Source: Zasmidium citrigriseum (lineage: Eukaryota; Ascomycota; Dothideomycetes; Mycosphaerellales; Mycosphaerellaceae). From it: a stretch of DNA of 64,000 nt. A program made the position numbers and the translations under genes. The stretch spans positions 310,001 to 374,000 of the forward strand of contig NHNW01000038.1 in NCBI GenBank assembly GCA_002786025.1, given 5' to 3'. Below the pieces are notes generated by a model. That model was given only the letters and a program-made list of their open reading frames with translations, did no database searches and was not told the DNA's origin. Of this stretch, positions 37,400 to 47,413 are shown piece after piece (position 1 is the first letter of the stretch; each line of letters begins with the position of its first letter).

Positions 37400-37711
37400 A
37401 ATGCGAACACAATCGCAGAGTGAAAGGTCCAGAGAAGACACTGGATCTTCAATACGACCACACTTTGCCACCTTGGAGAGAAGTTCTGGATACCACACGT
37501 CGAGGCCTCGACGATAACGACACCCAATCCGACATAATGTAACGTACCAAGACACGATGGAACGGCCAAGCTAGCATGGAGCGGCATATGGTGGTCTTCA
37601 AAGAACATGACGGCGGCGCTTCGGTAGCACTGTTCTATTAACGATACGCAAATGTCAATGTCTCGGGCATTTTTGCTCGAATCAGAGCATCCTTCTACAC
37701 CCGATCCTTTC
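37400..37711. other. Intergenic, convergent 3' flanks
   Basis: About 310 bp between the stops of AVL9 (+) and the oxidoreductase (-). Nothing else is recognised. Confidence 0.5.
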
Positions 37712-38755
37712 TCAAATATCAACCGCCCTCCCCTCCCGCATAGACCGATCCGCCGCCAGCACAACCAACTGCGATCTCACCGCATCCGCCCAATGCCTCT
37801 CCAAATCCCCATCCCCTCGAATAACCTCCGCCACAAACCTCTGCTGCAACTCACACAACTCCTGATGTCGCGGCTCATTCTCCATCTTCAAGATCTTATC
37901 CTCCTCGTCTCCGACCCCATGCACTCTAATCCTGCTCGTCTTCGTATGCCCGTCCACATCCGCCGACCCCCTCCCTTCCTCCGCAATAATCGACACCGCA
38001 CCCTTAGGCCCCATAACATCTTTAACGAAATACGCCGTCTCACTGACCATAGGTCCCCAGGCCGCTTCATACCACCCTACACTCCCATCCTCGAACAACA
38101 CCTGCAGATGTCCGTAATTCACTTGGTCCCTATCAATCTCCTCGCTGAGTCGTACGCCCATCCCGCGAACTTGCACCGGTCTCGAATCTGTAATTTGTAG
38201 CATCACATCGATGTAATGCACGCCGCAGTCCACGACGGGGGACGTCGTTTCTAGGAGCTTTTTATGGATTTGCCATGCGGGTCCTGTGGATTGCTGGTTG
38301 AGATTCATGCGGAAGACGTAGGGGGGTCCGAGGGAGCGGGCGCGAGTGATGAAGGTGCGCCAGCTGGGGTGGTGCCGGAGGATATATCCTACAACAAGTT
38401 TCCGTCCAGTCTTCCGAGCAACCTCAATCACCCTCTCTGATTCTTCAACGGAGGGCGAGAGGGGTTTCTCGACGAAGACGTGGGAGCCGGATTCGAGGGC
38501 TGCTGTGGCGTAGGTTGCGTGCGTGTCGATGTGGGTTGCGATGGAGACTAGGTTGGGTTTGAGAGCTAGTGCTTCTTCGAAAGAGGGGAGGATGGGGTAT
38601 TGGGAGAGTGGCGGAGGGAGGTTTAAAGGGGAGCGGTTGACGAGGCCGAGGATTTTGAAGGAGGGGTTGGTGTGGTAGGCCAGGGCGTGACTGCGGCCCA
38701 TTTGGCCTAGGCCGATGATTATGACGGTTATGGGTTTGGTGTTTGAGGTTGCCAT
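37712..38755 (-). CDS. Gfo/Idh/MocA-family NAD(P)-dependent oxidoreductase
   Basis: Intronless, 347 aa from the ATG at 38755. The open frame runs further upstream only from a non-ATG codon. The Rossmann N-terminus has ITVIIIGLGQMGRSHALAYH (GxGxxG), followed by LVSIATHIDTHATYATAALE and HVFVEKPLSPSVEESERVIE, the EKP motif that carries the catalytic Lys in this family. The C-terminal alpha/beta domain contains SPVVDCGVHYIDVMLQITD, with conserved GxHxxD spacing, then GSVGWYEAAWGP. Members oxidise or dehydrate sugars, inositols and related compounds. The substrate cannot be assigned, and neighbours give no pathway context. Confidence 0.88.
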   Translation of the reverse strand: MATSNTKPITVIIIGLGQMGRSHALAYHTNPSFKILGLVNRSPLNLPPPLSQYPILPSFEEALALKPNLVSIATHIDTHATYATAALESGSHVFVEKPLSPSVEESERVIEVARKTGRKLVVGYILRHHPSWRTFITRARSLGPPYVFRMNLNQQSTGPAWQIHKKLLETTSPVVDCGVHYIDVMLQITDSRPVQVRGMGVRLSEEIDRDQVNYGHLQVLFEDGSVGWYEAAWGPMVSETAYFVKDVMGPKGAVSIIAEEGRGSADVDGHTKTSRIRVHGVGDEEDKILKMENEPRHQELCELQQRFVAEVIRGDGDLERHWADAVRSQLVVLAADRSMREGRAVDI

Positions 38756-39151
38756 GTTGATGTTTGAGTCGAGTTTGTAGTCTCCGTTTCTTGGAAGGCT
38801 CTGGGGCGTTTGATGTCTACTTGAATCGCTCAATCCGACGTGTGTTGTAAGAGAGATTGCGTCACTTCAATCGTCCACTCAAATGGAGTTTGTCGGTCGT
38901 AGCAGTTGCAATCTCCTAACAGCGAGATGATTCTGTGCGAATGGTTGCAGTGAGGTTGGAACAAGGTTGCATCGACGTCTCGAGACGAAAAGTATCGTTA
39001 GTCAGCTTCAACGCGAGACTTGGAGGTGCAGTAGTGGTACGGAGCTGGGAGCTGATCGTATTAGCACAAGATGTTGCACACAGAGGTATCTCTCTATCCT
39101 GGCCTGCATGCCAACTTGACTACTCTTACAAGATGACGCCCTCGACAACTT
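38756..39151. other. Intergenic
   Basis: About 400 bp holding the oxidoreductase promoter and the CAP 3' flank (both minus strand). No other feature. Confidence 0.5.
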
Positions 39152-40984
39152 TTACCCTGCATGCTCCACAATCTCACTCACGAGCTTGCCGCCCTTGACT
39201 CTTGTAACAATCTGCTCTGGCAGTGGGCATTCCTTGCTGTCATCCTCCTCTTTCTCCGGTGGAAGGACAATGTTGATGGAGCTGCATTTGCTGGTGAAGA
39301 CCTCCGTTCCCAAGCTCTCAGCACCGAGATATATGCTTGCGCCGTCGACTTGATCGAGCATGATGGTTGGTAGGCTTCCCGTGATCTGGACAGCAAAGTT
39401 CGGACTCTTAATCACGTCGACGGAAGACACGAGGCTTTCCACCAGTATTTGCGTTCGGGAGCAGTTGTCGATCGAGACGGCATTAGCCTTTCCTTTCAGG
39501 ACGATCGTGGTGTTCTTGCACTTTGTGATGAGGAGCGAATGCTGAAGGCTGACTTCGACTTCGACAGGCGCGGACGGAGAGTCGAAATTCTCAATGAGCC
39601 ACTTGTTGCCGTCCAGTTCCTTCTTTGGTTCCTTCTTTGGCGAAGCGGCGCTGTTTTGCCGCATGCTCGGTGGCTTAGGCTTGATCTCGGGTCCTGGACT
39701 CCTACTCCTGTTGATCTCGTTCGAATCTTTGCTGGGTACCGTTGAGTTCGCTCGTAGTGATGGGTTCTTGTGGGTCATTTGGCTCTTGTCAACTTTCTTC
39801 AAACCGGCCGTGACTGCCTCTCCTCGGTTGAGCTGCTCGAAGACTGCACCCATGTCGCCGGCGGGGGCTGCCTTTGGAGCGCCACCTGGCGGCGCTGGGG
39901 GAGGTGGAGGTGTATTGTCGAATTGTGGAAGTGGTGGCGGAGGAGGAGGAGGAGGTGGTCCACCTGCGGCTGAAGGGGGAGCTGGCGACGAGACACCGTT
40001 TGTTGTGGGAGCCTCATCGACTTCTCGCTTGGCCTGAGCTGCATCGATTCCAGAAGCGTTCCATGTGACTCCAGTAGGGTAGTGTTTCTTGATGTAAGAT
40101 TGTAGCGATTTGAGAAGGGAATAGTACGACCTGACGAATTTGACGTGTGCTTGATCGCTGCGATCATTGTCAGTATAGGAGAAGATCTTCGTACTGATCG
40201 CCATACGAACCCTTCCTTATAAGTCTTCAAGACACGGTTGCCGTACATCTCTGCTCCGCCAATCATTTCCGCAACGACATCTGCGGGCTTGCCATCCATG
40301 ACGAGCCATTGCAACGTGCTGATGCCCTCTGCCACCATGGCCAAATGCTCTTTCATGGGCGAGCCACGGTTACTGTCCTTGATGTCACCAGCAGTTCCCA
40401 GATCTTGTTGCAGATCTTTCAGAAGGTCCATAAACGTCTGAGACTGCGGATCGGGACGCTTCGCCTTGGTCGTGACCATCAAGAACCGTCTCTGGTCCGC
40501 AAAGCCCTTTGCGACTGCAGATGCCTGCTCTTCAACCAACGGATCTATGCCTTTGCTAGCATCCAGAAACGCCTTGACCTCATTGTCCATGATGGTGTCC
40601 ATATCACTTATCGATGCAGGCAAAGGCTCGGCAGCAGGCTTCACAGTCGATGCGCTGTCGGTATGGGCGATCGTTGGCAAGTCGGGAGCGCTCGACGATG
40701 ACTTTGCGCCAGCAGAGGGCGGGGCTGCTGAGATGGAGCCATGGGCGCTGGTTGCAGGCTCGAAGGCGGAAGAGGCGATGTCTTCTAATCGAGAAGTGGC
40801 AGCCTCAAGCCTACGAATGAGATGTGTTAGCGCGCTGGAGTCTCTGGGAGCGGTCGCAACGGGGCTGCCATTGTAGCGGCTCATTTCCGACATAGCCGGA
40901 GAGGAAGAGAGATAGAGAAGAATGCGAGGAGAGAGGGGAGAAATACCGCTTGATCAGAGTCTGCATGGAGCCAATGTTCGACAT
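39152..40984 (-). CDS. SRV2: Adenylyl cyclase-associated protein (CAP/Srv2)
   Basis: Three exons, 40984-40947, 40810-40211 and 40157-39152; 547 aa. Introns are 136 and 53 nt. The first splice gives MSNIGSMQTLIKR-LEAATSRLED, the N-terminal RLE motif that binds adenylyl cyclase. The helical CAP-N domain (about 55-240) includes QSQTFMDLLKDLQQDL and GISTLQWLVMDGKPADVV, then DQAHVKFVRSYYSLLKSL. A proline run (GGPPPPPPPPPLPQFD) and a WH2-like stretch (GLKKVDKSQMTHKN) precede the C-terminal CARP beta-helix (about 390-547, KWLIENFDS to EIVEHAG). The family recycles cofilin-bound actin monomers and links Ras/cAMP signalling to the cytoskeleton. A second possible N-terminus inside intron 1 is described in findings. 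Confidence 0.95.
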
Positions 40985-41327
40985 TGTCAGATGAGGTGTG
41001 GGCTTCGTATGCGGCTCGTGACCGGCCAGCCCTCGCTGAGGTGAACAGGGATTGCAATAGATCGGCGATAGCGGGTGCGCGCAGGTGGTGTTTGCGTGCA
41101 CAACAGCTGCTCTGGGCGGGGAGATGGGTGAATGATGGTAGAGGAGGAGTTTGGAGCAGGAGTCTTTGTCCAGGGCACTCGTCTGAGGTCGGCGACGCTT
41201 CAGCCAGCTACTGACACGGGTGGATCTTGCGTAGCGCAGCCACTCCCGCCGAACTCAGCCCTACCTCACACTGTAGAACTAGCCGCAAGACATCCATCTC
41301 ACACCAACCTTGCCTGTAGACAAGACC
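40985..41327. promoter_or_regulatory. Bidirectional promoter, CAP / PfkB-like gene
   Basis: Only 343 bp separate the divergent start codons, so both promoters must overlap or abut. No specific site is recognised. Confidence 0.5.
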
Positions 41328-42489
41328 ATGGCGACAGGCGATGGCCAGAGCGACATCGACTTTGTCACCACGGGCATGTTCATCATAGGTAAGGCTGGCC
41401 CGACTTTCGTTTCAATCTCTCGGAGAAAAGATCCAGTGCCACGCCATTGGAAACGTGTTTCGGAGCACGTTGTCCCCCAACACTGACTCTCGCCGTCTAG
41501 ATGACATCTACCCTCCACAGCATTCAAACGAGGAACCAAAGCTGAATGTCATCGGAGGAGCCGGCACGTACTCGGCGATAGGAGCCCGTCTCTTCTCTCA
41601 ACCGCCTCGATCAAAGTCTGTAGGCTGGATCATCGACGCAGGCACCGACTTTCCACCAGAGCTTCACTCTATCATTGAATCTTGGGATACGGGCGTCCTC
41701 ATCCGAGAGCGAGCAGCGCCGACGACACGAGGATGGAATGGCTACAGCGGCAATCAACACCGGGCTTTCAAGTACCTGACTGAGAAGAAGCGAATCACGG
41801 CAGAAGACCTCACTCCGGAACTTCTCAAGGCAAAAAGCTTCCATCTCATCTGCCACCCATTAAGATGTATCGATCAAGTCAAGGGGATTCTTGAAGGCCG
41901 CCGCAAAGCGTTCGGTGCTGACTTCCCTCGGCCATACTTCATCTGGGAGCCTGTACCGGATCTTGCCACGCAGGACGAGCTTGAGAACACCATGAAGGCT
42001 CTCAAATACATCGACGTGATCAGTCCAAATCACGAGGAGCTCGGTGCTCTTTTCGGAGACACATCGACAGATGATGTTCGGGTCTCAGTAATAGAGGATC
42101 TCGCAGGTCGTCTGTTGAAGGACGGCATCGGGGCGAATGGCAAAGGCGCAGTCGTGGTCCGATCAGGAGCCTCAGGGTGCTTCGTGTGCTCGCAGACTAA
42201 TCGACAATGGCTGCCTGCTTGCCACAAAGACGCGAGTAATAAAGTTCTAGATCCGACAGGAGGCGGCAACGGATTCCTTGGTGGATTCGCAGTCGGCCTT
42301 GTCAGAACCAACGACCTTGTTGAGGCTGCTCGATGGGGCAGTGTGTCTGCCAGCTTCTGTATAGAGCAGACCGGCATGCCGACGCTCGAGACCTCAACTA
42401 ATTCCAATGAGTCTGAGAGATGGAATGGAGTCAACGTCTTCGAAAGGCTGGCCGAGTTTTCGAAGCTTACAGGCGGGTCAAAAACATAG
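41328..42489 (+). CDS. MAK32: Mak32-like PfkB carbohydrate-kinase-family protein
   Basis: Two exons, 41328-41388 and 41501-42489, with a 112-nt intron; 349 aa. The fold begins DIDFVTTGMFIIDDIYPP, then LNVIGGAGTYSAIGARLF (the GG motif of PfkB signature 1) and SVGWIIDAGTDFP. The C-terminal half has YIDVISPNHEELGALFG, GAVVVRSGASGCFV and DPTGGGNGFLGGFAVGL. The last is PfkB signature 2, but the usual catalytic Asp of the GAGD motif is Asn here. Yeast Mak32 is needed for stability of M1 double-stranded RNA, and its biochemical activity is unclear. It is probably cytosolic. The closest alternative is an active ribokinase-like sugar kinase; the Asn argues against ordinary phosphotransfer. Confidence 0.85.
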
Positions 42490-42970
42490 AATCGCTACAG
42501 ATCCGGTCTACGATGTCTCTACCTCAGAGCGCTTGACGCAAGCCTGATGCCTCGCGTGATCCTCGGGGATAGCTGGCGATGCGTTAACGTTGTGCAATCT
42601 GCTGTGCAGCTTCTCGAAGGTCCATACGAATTCTCTTCTCGTTTTGCCCTTGTGCGATCATTACTTACACCACTATTTGTTTAATGTGCTTGATATATAT
42701 ATTTTCTTCGGAGTTGTTGTCTTCCAAGCACGAGGACAACGCCACAACGCGGGGCTGCCTTAATCGCCAGGCCGATAAGCCATCCCTGAACCGGAAGGGT
42801 CAGCATCTTGTCGTAAGCTGCCGCCTTGCACCTGGAACTTGCTTTGCCTCCTCCCTAATGTCCTCGAGTCCTTGAAATCAGGTACCTCTGGAGTTGAGGA
42901 GTGTCGCGGCATCTGGAATTTCCATCGCTTTGAAACCCGCCTGTTGACCAGCTGGTCGTCTTCCAACAAG
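42490..42970. other. Intergenic, promoter of the UIM protein gene
   Basis: About 480 bp between same-strand genes, with a short TATATATATT tract near 42694. No gene is seen. Confidence 0.5.
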
Positions 42971-45053
42971 ATGCCTGCCGCGGTGGCCAAAGGTATATGT
43001 CCACTATCTCCGAGACTTGACTTGGAGCTGTGTCTAGCGGTCAGACAAGGCTTCACGTCTGGCACGCGACTACGACACGCCAGGTGAAATATGGCTGACA
43101 GTAATGCTTCAAAGGTATCATCCTATCGATCTCCATCATCACCGCACTTGGCCTCGCCGTAATCGAGAACCCACAAGTCCAGCAATGGATCGAAGAGCAG
43201 CGACGCAAGATTGCCGAGTTGCTTCGGCAAATAGGAGAAGAGCTTGATCCTCAGAGCCGGAGAGAAGCAGAGGCATTTGCTTTCGAAGGGCAGACAATAG
43301 CAGACGTAGAAGGTATGTCTTCGTGGGCACTGGGCAACGTTCTCCCCCGAGTTGCGGCAGGAAAAGGCAACAAGCTCAGCTATAGCTGCCGCTGGGACAT
43401 TTTCTAGTCTTGAAATAGACATGAACGCGTGGAGAGCAAACATGGACATCTGCTAACGTAGTGGCAGGCCTAAAGCGTGAAGCTGAAGGCAGCCGAGATG
43501 CAGCGGCTCTCGCAACAGGCAGAAGCCTTTCAAATGCAAGCACTATCCGCAGGATACCCATACAAGGACCAAAAGATCCGAACGAAGCAGAGGAACGAAG
43601 ACGAAAAGGCCGAGAATACCTTGCTAGACGCAACCAGCAGATGCTTGAACTCCAGCAAAGACGGAAAGCAGCTGCAAAGGCCGAAGGATTAGAAACGCCA
43701 CCAACACCTACTTTCGATGAACTTGTGGACGCTGAAGGGAAGCTCAAGTTGAACGAAGGTGAAGCATTGCCATCTCCGCCCGCCGTCGAACCCCTCCCAG
43801 AGACCCTTCAAGAGGAAATGCGTCAAGTCGAACGCAATCTCTCACAGCCAATTCTGGTCGGCGAGTCAAGCTCAGCGGGTCCAAGCGGTTGGCAAATGGG
43901 ATCGGACATGGCAAACCCTTTCGGCGATGAATATGCTCTTCTGGAACGAAGTATCACACCGAAGCCACCAGTGCCGCCTAAGATCGAGCTAGACCCGCCC
44001 GTCTCTGCACCTACTGAATACACTCGCCGAGCACCTTCGCCACCAATATCAGTCCCTGGAAGTTTCTCTCCGATAGACCTATCGACAGTAAGGCAACCAG
44101 CGCAAGCACCGACCAATCACGAGGAGCTGAGCTACGAGGAACAGCTTGCAATTGCGATGTCGCTGTCGGAGCAAGAGAGTACAACCAACGCTGCTACTGT
44201 TCGACAAGCTCGCCGCCAGGAGGAGGACGATGCTGACCTGAGGGCTGCTATCGCTGCCAGTCTTAAGGATATGGACGATCAGCAAGCTGCACATGCCATC
44301 GCTAACGCTGAGCCTTCAACTCCAAGGCCAGTGTTTGCACAGCCTCAGCCCCTCCTAGACCTCACGCCGTCAACCCCTCCGGCTGTACAAGCTCCTAATT
44401 GGGGCGACATATTCGATCACAGGTTCTCGCCATCTCAGGAGCCACTGTCTCTGGCACCTTCTACAGCACCACCCGAAGTATCAGACGAGCTGTACAGACT
44501 TACACCAGAGCTCACTCGGGCCCGTCTAGCCAACTTCGATGCTCAGGTTGCACAAGCACCTCCCTCGTCAAACGGCTCTACCCTTCCCTATGACCCCGTC
44601 CGTGATGCTTCCAACACTCCGCAGCCAGTACCGGACGTCATGGATTCAAGCTTCTACTCTGCGCCAGACGTCGTATCGCCGCCTGCTAGCACCAGCACAC
44701 ATACACTCGACCGCGAAACGCCACAACTCGTCGACGTGAGCGAGGACGTCCCGCATGACGGTGCGAGAACGCCCACGTCTCGTGCTCACTCGTCATTTGG
44801 CTTCCAAACTGACTCCGATTCTGATACCTTTGCGTCCGTATCGCCGCCTCGATCTCGACCCGAGTCGCGAGCACGGAGTGAAGTGTCCAACGTTGAAGTT
44901 GTCGATTTGGTAGAGGATAGCGACGTCGATATGCTCTCAGAAGAAGGCGATGGTGTGGCAACCCCAGACTCGTGGTCAGAGGTCGGTTCTCGGGATGCGG
45001 ACAGTGATATGGAAGATGCTACACAGCAGCACTCGGCTCGGTTGAGCTCTTGA
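42971..45053 (+). CDS. Membrane-anchored protein with ubiquitin-interacting motifs, fungus-specific
   Basis: Three exons, 42971-42992, 43115-43312 and 43468-45053; 601 aa. Introns are 122 and 155 nt. The first two exons join to MPAAVAKGIILSISIITALGLAVIENP, one N-terminal membrane helix or signal anchor, then PQVQQWIEEQRRKIAELLRQ, a basic helix. Around 85-140 lies a charged helix (NEAEERRRKGREYLARRN). Two UIM-like motifs follow at about 295-345: SYEEQLAIAMSLSEQE and DADLRAAIAASLKDMD, each with the A-x3-S core. The rest is disordered and Ser/Pro/Asp-rich, ending with an acidic SIM-like VEVVDLVEDSDVDML. An ER or mitochondrial outer-membrane adaptor for ubiquitinated proteins is a reasonable inference. 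I know of no assigned function. Confidence 0.85.
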
Positions 45054-45773
45054 TTGGCGTTTACTTTGATCGGGATATAGGATACTCTCTGTCGCCTAGG
45101 ATGAATTGATACCTCGTGATGTTTTGTTACGGGACGGCTTACTCCTTGAATTTCAATCTTCGGGTTAATTCACGCTGCGTATGGCTGTCAGATTTGCGTT
45201 TTTTTTTTAATTTTCAATCACGTCGCCGATCCATGTCTTGTCGCTCATTCAATTAAGGCTCGTTTCCGCTTGCGAACGACTAAGCAATGCCTAAGCTGAG
45301 TCTGACTGCATGTAGGTGGTGTAGGAATGAAATTAACGAGAGCCTTGTACGTCTCGCATCTCCTGACAGGCGACAACCGCTGAGCTACCGAATGCTATGG
45401 TGAACAATGTTGTCGTTCCGGCTTTTGCGAGATAGATTCGAAAGCCTTCTAGCGTACGTCATGGTGGGGTCTTCGCTGGGAATAAAGTCCTTGTCGACAA
45501 CCGACGAGAGCCGGCCGGCGAGTCAAGAAGTTCGTGAGGTAGAACGTAACAAGATCAGGGCTCCCCTTCTCATCCAGATCTGGTATCCTTGTGCTTGTTG
45601 TTGGGACGGCTCGAAAAGGTAAGCTGACATGCCAACTCTCCCTGTCTTGGAAATTGGTCATGGTGGTGTGATGGCATTTGTTGGCTTGGTGGGGGATGTA
45701 TAAAATGGAGAAAGCGTGGCTGATATTCTTGAGAGTAGTTTCGAAAGTTTCATCACCTTGAGATTCGTTGAAG
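45054..45773. other. Intergenic
   Basis: About 720 bp with a run of about ten T near 45200, perhaps part of the 3' flank of the UIM gene. Open frames on the minus strand overlap the GFA exons and have no domain. Confidence 0.5.
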
Positions 45774-46351
45774 ATGCCGACCAAGGGAAGCTGTGTCTGC
45801 GGTGACTGGACGTATGAGTACGAGGGCGAGCCTTTGGCCGCTGTGAGTGTTCCCAGGCCACTTAATGTCGAGGACATCGACTGAGGGCAACAGGCGGTCT
45901 GTTTCTGCATCCCATGCAAGAAAACAGCGGGCTCGAATGGGAGTTTTAACCTCATGATTCCCAATGACAAGGTCAGTCGCACAATCATCCCTTAGCTTCT
46001 CGCTGCATGCTGATGGCTGGCAGTTCAAGAAGCTCTCCGGCGAGGACTTCAAGTTCGAACGGACTGGTGATTCGGGGAATGCTGTGCGGTATCGAAACTG
46101 TGGCAAGTGTGCTTGTGTGATGGTCGCGAATGGCGAGTCTTTCCCGGGAATTACGATTCTGAAGGGTGGGACTGTGTAAGTGCTCTCCAGTTCGGTTGAA
46201 TGAGGGTGAGGATGTACTGATGATGGATGATTGGTTTAGAGATGACCCGGCGGAGGATAACAAGCACAAGCCTGTGATGGAGATTTATACCAAGAATCGG
46301 CCAGAGTGGTGCGGTGGTTTCAGTGGTACTCAGCAGAAGGAGGCCTCCTAA
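45774..46351 (+). CDS. GFA/CENP-V-domain zinc protein (glutathione-dependent formaldehyde-activating enzyme-like)
   Basis: Four exons, 45774-45842, 45894-45971, 46024-46175 and 46240-46351; 136 aa. Introns are 51-64 nt. The zinc ligands of the GFA fold are all visible: GSCVCGDW near the start, AVCFCIPCKKTAGSNGSFNL (CxC..C), and YRNCGKCACVMV (CxxCxC). The end has NRPEWCGGFSGTQQKE. The length fits a single-domain member, small even for this family. Such proteins condense glutathione with aldehydes or have unknown substrates; fungi carry many copies. It is probably cytosolic. The exon chain is supported by every junction keeping the zinc motifs in frame. Confidence 0.9.
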
Positions 46352-47413
46352 ATAGTGAAATCGGGGAAGCCGATGAATGAATTGTGGTGTGAGAGGTCGC
46401 AATGATGAGGTGTAGTCGAGATAAGGAATGAAATAAGCTCGTACGATGGCGACCTTGATGGCTGATTAGTGATGGGTCCATGCCACCACTTTGACTTACC
46501 GGCAGACGTCTCCTGTGATCTTGAGACCACTACGAGCGCGTTCGCTGTGCTTGAGTCTGTTCCCAGTGGCAATGTCGTCAAGCTTATGGGAGGTTGTTCC
46601 AAGTCTTGATGCTCTTGGATCGCTTTTCCGTGGGAACTGAAAACTGCTGAGATGAGGGCATTATCGGCGTGAGATCATTGATCAAATCTGATTCTCTCAA
46701 GCTCAGGTGTCAAATCGATAACGGAGGACTGTCCCACCCGAGTAGCGTCTTTCGAGGGCCATAGAGCTCTTTCCAGAGGCTCAGCATCTTACGGAGAAGT
46801 TGGGGATGCTTCGTACAATGCTCCATTGGCTGTGTTTCATTTTGTGCTCCAGCTTCGGCTCAAGCAGCCAGTGCATAGAGTTGACATCGAGGTTCGACGA
46901 AGCCTTGTCATCTCTGGTGGAATCAATCCTATCTTGCGATCGTAATTCCTGGAAGCCTGGATGTTACAATGGTTTTGGGCATAGCCTAGTCAATAGCCTA
47001 GTCATCCAGAACGCAGTGGGAGGCCTCCGCAAATCTTTCCATCGCAAATCGAACCATCATATTTCCGTTTGTGGGCCAGATGATCGGATTGTAGAAGTAA
47101 CCTAGAGGTGCAAGTGGTTCTTGAAGAGAGCTTCGCGCTTGCCACTGATACACGTACCGGCCCGGTCCGCTCTTAGCGTGTTCAGCCACAATCGCGTCGA
47201 CTTCACTTGTGTCATCGAGTCCATCGCCTTTCACACAAACAGTGAATGCATCTCTTGTTGAAGCTTCTGTTGCATTTGGGTCCTTCTGGCGTTTTGGCGA
47301 ACATTCCGAGATGAGCGTAGCATCAAGACACAGCCTAGAATCCTCTTTCGATCCTCCGTGAGAACCGAACGAACGACTTGCCACCGGGCACTCGAGGGCC
47401 AGCATATTCAACG
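46352..47413. other. Intergenic, upstream of the RING-SNF2 gene
   Basis: About 1.06 kb. A 99-codon frame at 46806-47105 (+) opens with a signal-peptide-like sequence (see findings). A minus-strand frame (about 46998-47405) overlaps it without a domain. Otherwise it is likely 3' and 5' flanking sequence. Confidence 0.5.

Noticed and set aside
38756..38833. Upstream extension of the Gfo/Idh/MocA oxidoreductase
   Set aside because: The extended frame begins at a non-ATG codon and precedes the Rossmann start with unconserved residues.
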